Positions 1 through 7,949 of a DNA stretch of 64,000 bases are shown here, one piece after another. The position numbers were made by a program, and so were the translations under genes. The number at the start of each line of letters is the position of its first letter. The stretch's first letter is position 1. The stretch is from Facklamia languida CCUG 37842 (GTDB lineage Bacteria > Bacillota > Bacilli > Lactobacillales > Aerococcaceae), in NCBI RefSeq assembly GCF_000245795.1, contig NZ_JH601133.1, positions 1,133,387 through 1,197,386 on the forward strand. The letters are read 5' to 3'. The notes under the pieces are model-generated. The model was not told where the DNA came from. It ran no database searches and saw only the letters and a list, made by a program, of their open reading frames with translations.

Positions 1-1
1 C

Positions 2-469
2 TTGATTGGTCGCCTCGTCTTAAATCTCTTACGATCTGTTCCAGCCCTCATTTATGCTATTCTTTTTGTCCGAATTGTTGGCCCCGGGGCCTTTGCAGGT
101 GCGCTAGCTTTGGGGATTCAACTCATCGGCATGCTGGGTAAATTGGTGAGTGAAGAATTAGACCGATCGGATGAAGTGCCAGTCGAGGCGATGAGAGCTT
201 CTGGGGCTTCAGCCTTTCAGAGCTTTCAGTATGCGAGGATTCCTCAGGTGATAGCTATGTCGGCTTCACATGTGATCAATCATTTTGAAATCAATGTGCG
301 AAGTGCAACAACACTTGGTTTGGTTGGCGCGGGTGGAATCGGAGCCCCTGTTATTTTTGCTCTACAGCAGCGAAATTGGGGGCGAGTGAGTATCATTTTA
401 TTAGCAATTATTTTGGTCGTCATCTGTATTGATCTCCTTTCGACACAAATTCGACAACTTATGAAATAG
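2..469 (+). CDS. phnE: Phosphonate/phosphate-ester ABC transporter permease (PhnE-like), 3' part
   Basis: The window opens inside this gene, so the N-terminus is missing. The visible 155 residues carry three to four hydrophobic segments and the cytoplasmic EAA-type loop of binding-protein-dependent permeases (EAMRASGASAFQSFQYARIP, about residues 62-81), which docks on the ATPase subunit. The segment GLVGAGGIGAPVIFAL and the C-terminal helix are typical of PhnE. The family imports phosphonates or phosphate esters with PhnC and PhnD, which would lie upstream outside the window. The next gene starts 8 bases after the stop, so the two are co-transcribed. The TTG at base 2 is only the first codon in frame, not a start claim. 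Confidence 0.88.
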   Translation: MIGRLVLNLLRSVPALIYAILFVRIVGPGAFAGALALGIQLIGMLGKLVSEELDRSDEVPVEAMRASGASAFQSFQYARIPQVIAMSASHVINHFEINVRSATTLGLVGAGGIGAPVIFALQQRNWGRVSIILLAIILVVICIDLLSTQIRQLMK

Positions 470-477
470 GAGGTATC

Positions 478-1674
478 ATGACCTACTCAATCCTTTCGAC
501 CAGTGATATGCATGCCCAATATCCGAATATAGTATTGGATTTAAAGCAGTTGCAGCCAGATCTCTTGATTGATAATGGAGATTTTTTAATAGGGAATCTT
601 TTCTCTCTTTTTTGTTATTTGAACTATTCAATTAGTCCACTTACACACCTTGCTAACTCTATCCAATACGATGTGATGATTCCAGGTAATCATGATCTAG
701 ATTATGGGCTCGACTGGCTAATTCAACAGGTCCATGTTTTGAAGGCGGATTATATCTGCGCTAATCTTTATGATCCTCAAGGAAAAAGGATCTTTAAACC
801 CTATATGCTTAAAGAAACGCGAGATGGCACTCGAATTTTAGTGATTGGCTTAATGACTTCAGCTTTTAGTCGATTGACGCGACCAGAAGTCTTAAGCCAA
901 TGCATTGTCAGTTCGGCTTTGGAAAGTCTCAGAGAGGTTCTCAGAGACATTGATCAAGCTGATCTTAAGTATGACCACCTTTGTTTGGCCTATCATGGTG
1001 GGATCGTCCAAGATCCATCGAACGGGCAGCTCTGGCATTATCCAAGTGAGGAAGATCAGGCCTATCAGTTGATGCATCAGTTCCCAGAAATTGATAATTT
1101 AATATGCGGCCATCAACATCTTGTCAAGGAAGCGGTCCATTCTAATGGAGTTGCGATGGTACAAGTAGGTAGTTATGGCAAGTATTATGGCGAGCAGACT
1201 TTCGACAGAGGCAGGTTATTAACCAATCAAGTTCATAAGGCAGAAAGCTTGATGCGCGAAAATTGCCTGCTTAAACCGATCTATGAAGGGGCTTATCAAG
1301 AATGGCTACAAATCTCGGTTGATCAAGAGGACTTTATGAAGTATCTGGTTGCGACTTATCCTGCGGATCTCGTTTATATGGATCTCGGAGAGGATAGGAC
1401 TCTGAGTGGTTTAAGTAAGCAGCTGGTTTTACCTTTTCCTATTCAGCAATACGTCATTGAAGGCTGGCGGCTTATAGACTGCATTTTGAAGAATGAAGAG
1501 ACTCATCCAATGCAGAGAGTGTCCCAACCCATTGACCAAATTGAAGAAGATAGGGTCTACACTGTGATTGCAACCGATTCACTCTTACCAAGCTACCGAA
1601 TAAGAGAAAAAATACTCACCCCTGTGTTAGAAGACTATGTGTTGGCGCAGAGAGACCATTTCAAAAGGATTTAA
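478..1674 (+). CDS. Metallophosphatase / 5'-nucleotidase family protein
   Basis: A calcineurin-like two-metal phosphoesterase of 398 residues. Metal-ligand motifs appear in order: TSDMHA (residues 8-13), DNGD (32-35), GNHD (70-73), AYHGG (about 171) and CGHQH (about 210). A UshA/5'-nucleotidase-type C-terminal domain follows. There is no signal peptide, so it probably acts in the cytoplasm. The start has a clear AGGAGG site, and the gene directly follows the PhnE-like permease. Such a pair would import a phosphate ester or nucleotide and hydrolyse it inside the cell. The exact substrate cannot be read from sequence; 2',3'-cyclic nucleotide phosphodiesterase activity is an alternative. Confidence 0.85.
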   Translation: MTYSILSTSDMHAQYPNIVLDLKQLQPDLLIDNGDFLIGNLFSLFCYLNYSISPLTHLANSIQYDVMIPGNHDLDYGLDWLIQQVHVLKADYICANLYDPQGKRIFKPYMLKETRDGTRILVIGLMTSAFSRLTRPEVLSQCIVSSALESLREVLRDIDQADLKYDHLCLAYHGGIVQDPSNGQLWHYPSEEDQAYQLMHQFPEIDNLICGHQHLVKEAVHSNGVAMVQVGSYGKYYGEQTFDRGRLLTNQVHKAESLMRENCLLKPIYEGAYQEWLQISVDQEDFMKYLVATYPADLVYMDLGEDRTLSGLSKQLVLPFPIQQYVIEGWRLIDCILKNEETHPMQRVSQPIDQIEEDRVYTVIATDSLLPSYRIREKILTPVLEDYVLAQRDHFKRI

Positions 1675-1878
1675 GATTCATTATGAATAGTTGGTTGTGA
1701 GGAGTGAGACGGAAAGATCCATAAGAAGCCAAACGAAAGAGCGGTTAGCTTTTGTTTGATCCTGTATAAGTTAAGATTTAGTTGATCCATCCGCTTTCCT
1801 CCTAATTCTGTGCTACAATTGAACGGTCGATCCAGATAGGGTCTGTGCTTTAAGAACTAGAATTAAGAAGGAGATCGG

Positions 1879-2343
1879 ATGATGCAAGATCGAAGTATGT
1901 TAGTAATTGCGCTCTGTGTGGTGATAGGTATTTTGAGTATTCGAAATTTTAAGATACGGAGTGAGTGCCAATATCCAGCAATGATGACTGCACCTTTGAA
2001 GGGGGCCATGGTGATCAGTATGGCTATCCTGGTCTGGGTTGCGCTGACTGTCGGTCGCAGTGTTTTTGACGTGTGGCTGGCCCTGATGTGCGGACTATAT
2101 CTATTTTCAGTCTGGACGGGACGCGGCATTCATGAGCGTGGCATCTACTACTCGCCCGGTCGTAACCTCTGGCTACGTTGCATTCCCTGGGAAAATATTC
2201 AATCCATCGAAATTGATTTGAAAAATGGCTTGCTAGTCTCCTTTGATAGCAAAAAGCGCCCGTATACCTATACGGTCCGGCAAAATTATTCCCCTCAAGC
2301 GCTTGACTTCCTCCAGGAGAAAGTTCCTTCAAAGATTGTCTAG
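1879..2343 (+). CDS. Hypothetical membrane protein with cytosolic PH-like tail
   Basis: 154 residues with two to three hydrophobic segments in the first 80 (a helix at about 5-20 and a hairpin at about 40-78) and a soluble C-terminal part. The tail begins ERGIYYSPGRNLWLRCIPWE and continues with alternating strands, the layout of small bacterial membrane proteins with a PH-like domain. The start is preceded by AAGGAGATC. I do not recognise a named family. A second protein of similar layout but different sequence lies at 30668-31126 in the island. Confidence 0.7.
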   Translation: MMQDRSMLVIALCVVIGILSIRNFKIRSECQYPAMMTAPLKGAMVISMAILVWVALTVGRSVFDVWLALMCGLYLFSVWTGRGIHERGIYYSPGRNLWLRCIPWENIQSIEIDLKNGLLVSFDSKKRPYTYTVRQNYSPQALDFLQEKVPSKIV

Positions 2344-2503
2344 TCCTTATCATTCAGAGAAACCTAGTAACGATTATCCAAGGCTAAGCAATCTGCTTGT
2401 TCAATCAAAAAGATGGGACTATAATTTTGGTGAGGTAATTGTTAGTCAAGTATCTCGTAATTGAGCCGCAATCACTGAAGGTTGATCAAGGAGGGTGTAA
2501 TCA

Positions 2504-2674
2504 TTGAAAACCAGTCTTTTATACGTAGTTGCTGCATTGATTGCTTTGTTAATGGGGTTTGTCTGGAAGCTTTGGGCGTATGCATGGATCCCAGTGCTTG
2601 TTGCAGTGATTATTAATTTGCTCATCAAGGAAAGACGATTGTCTAAGGAAGAAGATTCCCGGACTAAAATGTAA
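2504..2674 (+). CDS. Small membrane protein, 56 aa, TTG start
   Basis: A short reading frame beginning TTG AAA ACC, ten bases after a strong AAGGAGGGTG ribosome binding site. The product is MKTSLLYVVAALIALLMGFV followed by a second hydrophobic stretch and a charged tail ending KEEDSRTKM. Two transmembrane helices are likely. The frame ends 12 bases before a perfect GC-rich hairpin, which supports a real short gene. Its function is unknown. Confidence 0.55.
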   Translation: MKTSLLYVVAALIALLMGFVWKLWAYAWIPVLVAVIINLLIKERRLSKEEDSRTKM

Positions 2675-2684
2675 AATCGAGAGT

Positions 2685-2714
2685 AGCCCCCCACAAATCA
2701 GTGGGGGGTTACAA
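2685..2714 (+). terminator. Rho-independent terminator
   Basis: CCCCCCAC (2687-2694) pairs perfectly with GTGGGGGG (2701-2708) across a six-base loop. The T-tract is poor (TTACAATT). It closes the small-membrane-protein transcript just upstream of the tRNA gene. Confidence 0.65.
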
Positions 2715-2822
2715 TTATGCGCTATAACGATTCCTCTGATATTTATTAGAAATTAAAAAATCATCTAAAAAATCCTTGCATTCAATCTCGGTTAGTAGTA
2801 CAATGATTTTTGTTCACAAAAA

Positions 2823-2895
2823 GTCTCCTTAGCTTAGTTGGTAGAGCATCTGACTCTTAATCAGAGGGTCGTAGGTTCGAGTCCTACAGGGGACA
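2823..2895 (+). tRNA. tRNA-Lys (anticodon CUU)
   Basis: A 73-base cloverleaf. The acceptor stem GTCTCCT/AGGGGAC has one T-G pair. The D-arm is AGCTTAGTTGGTAGAGC, the anticodon stem TCTGA/TCAGA encloses the loop CTCTTAA with anticodon CTT, and the T-arm contains GGTTCGAGTCC. The discriminator base is A. CCA is not encoded. The 3' end is followed by phage-type remnants, so this gene probably served as an attachment site. Confidence 0.95.
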
Positions 2896-2904
2896 TAACC
2901 ATTG

Positions 2905-2950
2905 ATACGCTTGATGTTTTCGGAAAACGTTAAGCGTATTTTTTGTTTTT
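2905..2950 (+). terminator. Terminator after tRNA-Lys
   Basis: ATACGCTT (2905-2912) pairs with AAGCGTAT (2932-2939), with a nested GTTTTC/GAAAAC stem, followed by a T-rich run ending about 2950. Confidence 0.8.
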
Positions 2951-3230
2951 AAATTTGCAAAAGGGGCAGATAAGGGGCAAATTATCCAAAGTTTATCTTG
3001 TAATTTTTATCTAATATTATAACTGGTGCTTTTAGCTTGTGCGATATTATTGTCTAGAATAATAGAGATACAGTTATCCTTACCAGTTGTTTTATATAAA
3101 TTAACCATTTCGTTTGGTAATTCCTCAATCCGTGTTGCTCACTCCTCTTATTTTGATAAAATTGCAACATAAAGAGCCCTTGCACGGGCTCTGTCTCACT
3201 CATTTACCTGGATGTAGGGAGTGGTTTTTA
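2951..3230. other. Probable phage attachment scar, no intact gene
   Basis: The stretch just beyond the tRNA-Lys terminator contains AAGGGGCAGATAAGGGGCAA (2960-2979). Read on the minus strand it gives N-L-P-L-I-C-P-F, which resembles C-termini of tyrosine integrases of phages that insert next to tRNA genes; this is only a resemblance. No integrase frame remains. A hairpin AGAGCCC/GGGCTCT (3173-3192) near the right end looks like the terminator of the minus-strand gene at 3231-3746. Confidence 0.4.
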
Positions 3231-3746
3231 TTAATCTAATTCAACGGCAATTGGATATCTCATAACATCTGAATAATTGCCATCCACAAAGGTACGTAGA
3301 GTTAATTCTAAATCTCCAGTCGGTTCAGGAAGCCCCTCATCTGTATGATCGCTAATTGTTAATCTTATTTTCCCCTTTTTGTCAGCAGCAACGCTATCGG
3401 ACATTGATTTGTTTGTATCATCTACCATATATCCATCAATAGAAATTAACTCAGTTTGGAATGTATAATTTTCATCTGTTTTATTTTCAACCTCAAAGAT
3501 AAACTCTAAACGGTCATCTTTTTCTTTGAACTCTTTATAGGTAATTTTAAACAGCTCATTGTCAAGGACTATTTGGTTTTCGCCTTCTTCATCGCCTTTC
3601 AACTCTTTCAATTCAGCCTGTAGCTCCTTAATTTGAGCTTCAATCTCTTCAATTCGCGCTTGGTTTGGATTGTCTTCAGCTGATACAGACGGAGCAAATC
3701 CTCCTAAAGTGAATAAAGTTGCTAATAGTAATAAATTTTTCTTCAT
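3231..3746 (-). CDS. Exported coiled-coil protein of prophage remnant
   Basis: 171 residues with a clear signal peptide (MKKNLLLLATLFTLGGFAPS, cleavage near VSA-ED at 23). A short Glu/Lys-rich coiled coil follows at about 29-53, then a beta-rich domain of the DUF5067/DUF4352 type. No lipobox cysteine or wall anchor is seen. The start has AGGAGG six bases upstream. The gene follows the CI repressor relic on the same strand, where many temperate phages of lactic bacteria place a surface protein between integrase and repressor. A role in superinfection exclusion is possible but is inference from position only. Confidence 0.65.
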   Translation of the reverse strand: MKKNLLLLATLFTLGGFAPSVSAEDNPNQARIEEIEAQIKELQAELKELKGDEEGENQIVLDNELFKITYKEFKEKDDRLEFIFEVENKTDENYTFQTELISIDGYMVDDTNKSMSDSVAADKKGKIRLTISDHTDEGLPEPTGDLELTLRTFVDGNYSDVMRYPIAVELD

Positions 3747-3757
3747 GATTTATCCTC

Positions 3758-4428
3758 CTATAAAATAACTTTCCCAATATTCCTAATATCACTTTCAGGA
3801 AAATATCTTTACACTTTTGATTGGTAGATTTAAGAATTGCTTTCTTACCATTAAAATAAAACTTCTTGCACATTACATCGTGACCATTTAATTCCATGAT
3901 GTCCACTTCGCCATTCTCAACAGCAGGTTGCTTCTTATAGAAGATAATTAAATTCTCTTTAATTAGAGGTTCCATAAAGTCCTCACGTTTCAGTAAACCT
4001 CGGTTTGCACCTTTAGGCAAATTAGCGGATATCGTTTCGTAACTGGTGTCACCAGTTATTAATTTACTGGCTTCAGTTAGACTCTTAATGTAAAGTTCAG
4101 ATTTTTATCCGATATGATTATTCTGCTCGTTAAGCAGGTTTTCAGCAAAGTGGTAAACCTTACGTTGAAGTTGTGGATTGAGTTGGGAGTAGATAAGTGA
4201 TAAATCAGATTGATCACTGGTCGCTATTATCTTTCCGTCCTTTAATGATTCGATATCAATGGAAAGATTCTCACACATTTTAAATACATTCAATGTTTTG
4301 GCATTTAAGACACCACGATCTAAGATTGATAAAACCGTTGTATATGGTAGGTTGGCGTGAATAGCGAATTGTCGAACGCTGCCATATCGATCGTTTATCA
4401 TTTCTCTTAGCTTATCTTCAACGATCAC
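3758..4428 (-). pseudogene. Broken CI-like phage repressor (HTH + S24 peptidase-like domain)
   Basis: The first 107 residues form a helix-turn-helix domain (SVRQFAIHANLPYTTVLSIL). A TAA at 4105-4107 interrupts the frame, but the same frame then continues through KSELYIKSLTEASKLITGD to the S24 peptidase region (FMEPLIKENLIIFYKKQPAV ... KKFYFNGKKAILKS). The catalytic serine of the usual G-D-S-M-E-P motif is replaced by phenylalanine (E-D-F-M-E-P). Near 3800 a further frameshift displaces the normal C-terminus, which reads FPESDIRNIGKVIL and a stop at 3758 in another frame. Nonsense codon, lost serine and frameshift together show a dead repressor. The HTH part could still be translated alone. 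Confidence 0.85.
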
Positions 4429-4863
4429 TCTTTTCTCACCCCTTTCTATCCATATGATACCACACGAAAAATTGTTTAAAACTAAAATTTATATATAAAA
4501 TAATTTTAATCTTAAATAACTGCGATAATCCGTTTATAGATTAGCTAATTGCTATTCAGCTTTATATATTTAAGAACATAAATATACTTCGTTCAACTCC
4601 TATCGGATAATCCCCCCATACCATGGCATCCATTATCAAAAAATAATAGTAGTAAAATATGAGACCGTCCAAGACTTAATGAAGTCAGGGCGAGTCACGT
4701 AAAGCCCCCAACTAGTATCTCTGCCCGCAGTTCTCGACCAATCATTCCTGGAAGCATTTTCTTTGCTTCTCTTATCTTATCGTGATAAAGTGAACATAGT
4801 CGGATCGTTGAGGATCAATTCTTGACGGATTCGTCGAATATTAATAAAGGAAGTGCATAAGGG
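4429..4863. other. Intergenic region, no gene seen
   Basis: AT-rich sequence upstream of the repressor relic, then a more GC-balanced stretch leading to the cupin gene. It contains one copy (about 4774-4798) resembling the TTATC...GATAAAG palindromes found at 22.9 and 24.4 kb. No open frame is convincing. Confidence 0.5.
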
Positions 4864-5286
4864 ATGGCATTTGATTATAAAGATCATGGCAAAGAGCCTT
4901 ATATCGTCAATATTGAAGATTATTCAGTTGAGAATGAAAACTATCGGACGACGATCTGGACAGGTGACAAGTTACAAGTAACGGTTATGTCCATTGCGAC
5001 AGGTGATGATATTGGTCTTGAGATCCACCATGGTATCGATCAATTCCTACGCATTGAATCAGGTAAAGGGCTTTGCCAAATGGGGGATGCGGAAGACAAT
5101 TTGACCTTTGAACAAGAAGTGTCAGATGATGATGCGATCTTTGTTCCAGCAGATACTTGGCATAATGTTACCAACATTGGGGACCAGCCACTGAAGTTAT
5201 ATACCATTTATGCTGGACCAGACCATGTGGCAGGTACTGTCCACCCAACGCACGAAGACGCTGAGAATGATCCAAACGAACATTAA
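4864..5286 (+). CDS. Cupin-domain protein
   Basis: 140 residues with a single cupin barrel. The first metal-binding motif reads GLEIHHGIDQFLRIESGKG (about residues 57-75) and the second includes PADTWHNVTNIG (about 99-110), giving the His/Glu/His set that binds a divalent metal. The C-terminus ends in an acidic, His-containing tail. AAGGAAGTG precedes the ATG. The gene stands alone, closed by a strong terminator. Proteins of this size act as small dioxygenase-like or sugar-binding proteins; no specific substrate can be assigned. Confidence 0.85.
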   Translation: MAFDYKDHGKEPYIVNIEDYSVENENYRTTIWTGDKLQVTVMSIATGDDIGLEIHHGIDQFLRIESGKGLCQMGDAEDNLTFEQEVSDDDAIFVPADTWHNVTNIGDQPLKLYTIYAGPDHVAGTVHPTHEDAENDPNEH

Positions 5287-5298
5287 GAGTTGAAGAGT

Positions 5299-5334
5299 CT
5301 CAAGAGTAGCCTTGCTGCTCTTGAGTTTTTTTAT
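5299..5334 (+). terminator. Terminator of the cupin gene
   Basis: CTCAAGAG (5299-5306) pairs with CTCTTGAG (5318-5325), followed by seven T. Confidence 0.9.
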
Positions 5335-5365
5335 TTTCCAGTGTGGCCATTCTTCAAACAAAATC

Positions 5366-5410
5366 CCCGAAAAGTGCCTGTTAAGACTTGCTTTTCGGGT
5401 GTCTTATTTT
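5366..5410 (-). terminator. Terminator of the HAD phosphatase gene
   Basis: CCCGAAAAG (5366-5374) and CTTTTCGGG (5391-5399) form a nine-base stem. Read on the minus strand it is followed by ATTTTGTTT, which suits the convergent gene that ends at 5438. Confidence 0.7.
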
Positions 5411-5437
5411 ACTAGTTGGTCGAAATGTTATGGACTA

Positions 5438-6562
5438 TTAAGCGAAGATCGAATGGATTTGGTTTAAGAATTGGCCGGTGCGGTAGTCTTTGCCTTGTAG
5501 GAAGAATTTGGCATCTGCTTGACCGTAGGTAAGCTGAGCTTCTTGGGCCAGGTCTTGGGTTGGGTTATTCAGATGGCGGTTGAAGAGGACACGGGTCGTG
5601 GTCTGGTCGAATTGGGTTAACATGTCATAGTCGCCCATGCTGTCACCGAAGATGGCCAAAGGACTCTTGCCTTGATGGCGGGGGCTGATCCAGTCCCGGA
5701 TGACCTGGCTCTTGCCAGGCCCATGGCTCGTATGGGCGGTAGGATCCAGTTGGTTGAGAATCTGGCCTGCAGGATTAAATTGGGTCTGCATGGCATAGAT
5801 CTGTGACTTGTCTATGGCGGACAATGGACTCCGAGCGACGACCGCTTCCACCAAGGGAAGAGGGCTCGCACTGACTATATAAGGATCAATCCCGTGGCTG
5901 ATTAAGGCCTGAAATAAGTTGATCATCTCTTCACAAAAGACCATCCCAGCTTGATATGAGACTTCAATCGGACCAATCAGACCTGTTGGGTCCGGTAGAC
6001 TTGTCCAATGGCGGATTTGCCGGGTTTGATAGCGGGGCTCTTTGAGCATGACTTGAACATGATGGGCCATATCGTCTTGGGTGAAGCCAGTGAAGAAGTA
6101 GGTGGATATCCATTGGTTGGGCGCGAAGGTCATATGTCGCATGGCAGTGAAGTAATAAAAAGTCAATTTGGCAGCTAGGTCTTGGTAGTGAGGGTCTTGC
6201 GGCTGGGGAATGGCCTGCCCCTTATTTTTTTGCTGCCAGACTTCTTGGTAGCTGATTAAGAGATCGTCGACCAGGTCCTGAAGAATCGCCGCTTGACCAG
6301 GTAGTTGTCGATTGAGGATCTCAGGTTGGCAGGTGAGTACTTGTCGCAACTGATCAGGGTCTAACTTGAAGGCAAAGTGGTCGACCAGGTAGGTCATAAA
6401 GTGGTCTTCAATATCTCCTGTGATGCAGGTCTCGTCAAAGTCAAAGACCATGTAGGCACGTTGGGACGGATCACTTGCTTGGGGTTGGGCGTGGTCTTGA
6501 ATAAGCTGGGCCAGTCGTTGGTAGAGGGTAGGTTCCCATTTTAAGGGCTTAAGTGGTTTCAT
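5438..6562 (-). CDS. HAD-superfamily phosphatase (phosphoserine-phosphatase-like)
   Basis: 374 residues from the ATG at 6562, chosen over the longer frame because AAGGAGGAG lies just upstream of it. Motif I is FDFDETCITGD (nucleophile Asp and acid Asp). A large helical cap with many Gln residues follows. The S-A-S motif (YIVSASPLPLV) and the acidic motif IFGDSMGDYDML are near the C-terminus. These mark a HAD hydrolase of the phosphoserine phosphatase/HAD-IB type with an enlarged cap. No signal peptide is seen. It is a single gene divergent from alr. The substrate is unknown. Confidence 0.85.
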   Translation of the reverse strand: MKPLKPLKWEPTLYQRLAQLIQDHAQPQASDPSQRAYMVFDFDETCITGDIEDHFMTYLVDHFAFKLDPDQLRQVLTCQPEILNRQLPGQAAILQDLVDDLLISYQEVWQQKNKGQAIPQPQDPHYQDLAAKLTFYYFTAMRHMTFAPNQWISTYFFTGFTQDDMAHHVQVMLKEPRYQTRQIRHWTSLPDPTGLIGPIEVSYQAGMVFCEEMINLFQALISHGIDPYIVSASPLPLVEAVVARSPLSAIDKSQIYAMQTQFNPAGQILNQLDPTAHTSHGPGKSQVIRDWISPRHQGKSPLAIFGDSMGDYDMLTQFDQTTTRVLFNRHLNNPTQDLAQEAQLTYGQADAKFFLQGKDYRTGQFLNQIHSIFA

Positions 6563-6688
6563 AGGTCTCCTCCTTGTCTGCTTAAGTTGATTATAGCATG
6601 AACCGCCTAAGCCTTCGTGAAAATTATGCTTCATATCAGGTCAAAGTGGATTATAATAGAGAGGAAATACTAGGAAAGGGTCTCTATT

Positions 6689-7861
6689 ATGGAATCGACA
6701 TTAAGACGGACATGGGCGGAAATTAATTTGGACGCCCTGACATATAATTATCAACAAATTAAGGCGCATATTGGACAAGATGTGAAGTTCATTGGGGTGG
6801 TGAAGGCAGATGCCTATGGCCATGGATCTGTGACGGTGGCTAAGCACTTGCAGGATTTAGGGGTGGAGTACCTAGCGGTCTCTTCAATTGATGAGGCGAT
6901 TGAATTGAGGGTTAATTCGATTACCATGCCGATCCTCATCCTAGGGCACACACCTAAGGAACAAGTGGACCGGTTGATCTGCTTCAATATTACCCAGGCT
7001 GTGACTTGTGAAGCAAAGGCGCTTGAGTATAGTGAGGAAGCTGTTAAATATGGTGGCCGTTTGAAGATCCACCTCAAGGTCGATACGGGGATGTCCCGTC
7101 TAGGCTATCTCTGTGATGGCGACCATTTCAAGACGGGAGTGGAAGGGATTGTCAACGCGGCTCAGTTACCAGGGCTTGAAGCGGAAGGGATTTTTACCCA
7201 CTTCTCGATGGCGGATGAAGAGGATGAGCGAGCGCATGATTATACCTTGGAGCAATTTAACCTCTTTATGAACTTAGTGACTACTGTTGAGGACCGCTTG
7301 GGATGGAAGTTTCCCCTTAAGCATTGTGCCAATACCGGGGCCACTGTCTCTTATCCTCAGACCCACCTGGATATGGTGCGACCTGGTCTACTCTTATATG
7401 GCTATGGACCGCATGCTAAGGCTTGGGGTCTCCAACCTGTCATGGCGGTTAAGACCACGGTCAGCACCGTCAAGACTTATTCGGCTGGGACCTTAATTTC
7501 TTATGGCGGAACTTACCAGACGCAAGGCGACTATACCCGGGTAGGGGTCTTGCCTTATGGCTATGCGGATGGCTTTAGCCGTAACTTATCGAACCGGTAT
7601 GAATTGATGAGTGTTCAAGGACCTGTTCCAGTCCTAGGTCAGATCTGTATGGACATGTGTATGGTGGACCTAACCGACAAGTTAGCAGTCGATGTTGGCA
7701 GTGAGATTGAGATTTTTGGTCCTTTGAATCCGATTGAGCGGATGGCTGAATTGGCCGGGACGATCCCCTATGAATTGACCTGTAGTGTCTCCAAGCGAGT
7801 TCCCCGGATCTATTTGGAACAAGGCCAAGTCCAACACCGCGAACTCTTACTGCGGATGTAG
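6689..7861 (+). CDS. alr: Alanine racemase
   Basis: Interconverts L- and D-alanine for peptidoglycan. The PLP lysine lies in VVKADAYGHG (Lys39), the family signature. The N-terminal TIM barrel is followed by the C-terminal beta domain with the catalytic tyrosine in LISYGGTYQ (about residue 272). Also seen are the barrel motifs KVDTGMSRLGY, GIFTHFSMAD and MVRPGLLLYGYGP. At 390 residues it is slightly longer than the usual 370-380. AGGAAAGGG precedes the ATG, and a TATAAT hexamer lies at 6652-6657. It is transcribed alone between two terminators. Confidence 0.98.
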   Translation: MESTLRRTWAEINLDALTYNYQQIKAHIGQDVKFIGVVKADAYGHGSVTVAKHLQDLGVEYLAVSSIDEAIELRVNSITMPILILGHTPKEQVDRLICFNITQAVTCEAKALEYSEEAVKYGGRLKIHLKVDTGMSRLGYLCDGDHFKTGVEGIVNAAQLPGLEAEGIFTHFSMADEEDERAHDYTLEQFNLFMNLVTTVEDRLGWKFPLKHCANTGATVSYPQTHLDMVRPGLLLYGYGPHAKAWGLQPVMAVKTTVSTVKTYSAGTLISYGGTYQTQGDYTRVGVLPYGYADGFSRNLSNRYELMSVQGPVPVLGQICMDMCMVDLTDKLAVDVGSEIEIFGPLNPIERMAELAGTIPYELTCSVSKRVPRIYLEQGQVQHRELLLRM

Positions 7862-7886
7862 CGATTCTTCTCTATACACCAAGCAA

Positions 7887-7935
7887 AAACCCCTTAAGTG
7901 TTCCCATGGATTGGGCTCGACTTAAGGGGTCTTTA
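7887..7935. terminator. Bidirectional terminator between alr and the ABC permease gene
   Basis: CCCCTTAAG (7890-7898) pairs with CTTAAGGGG (7921-7929). An A-run lies upstream and TCTTT downstream, so it can serve both converging genes. Confidence 0.85.
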
Positions 7936-7949
7936 ACTAGAAAGGGTAA

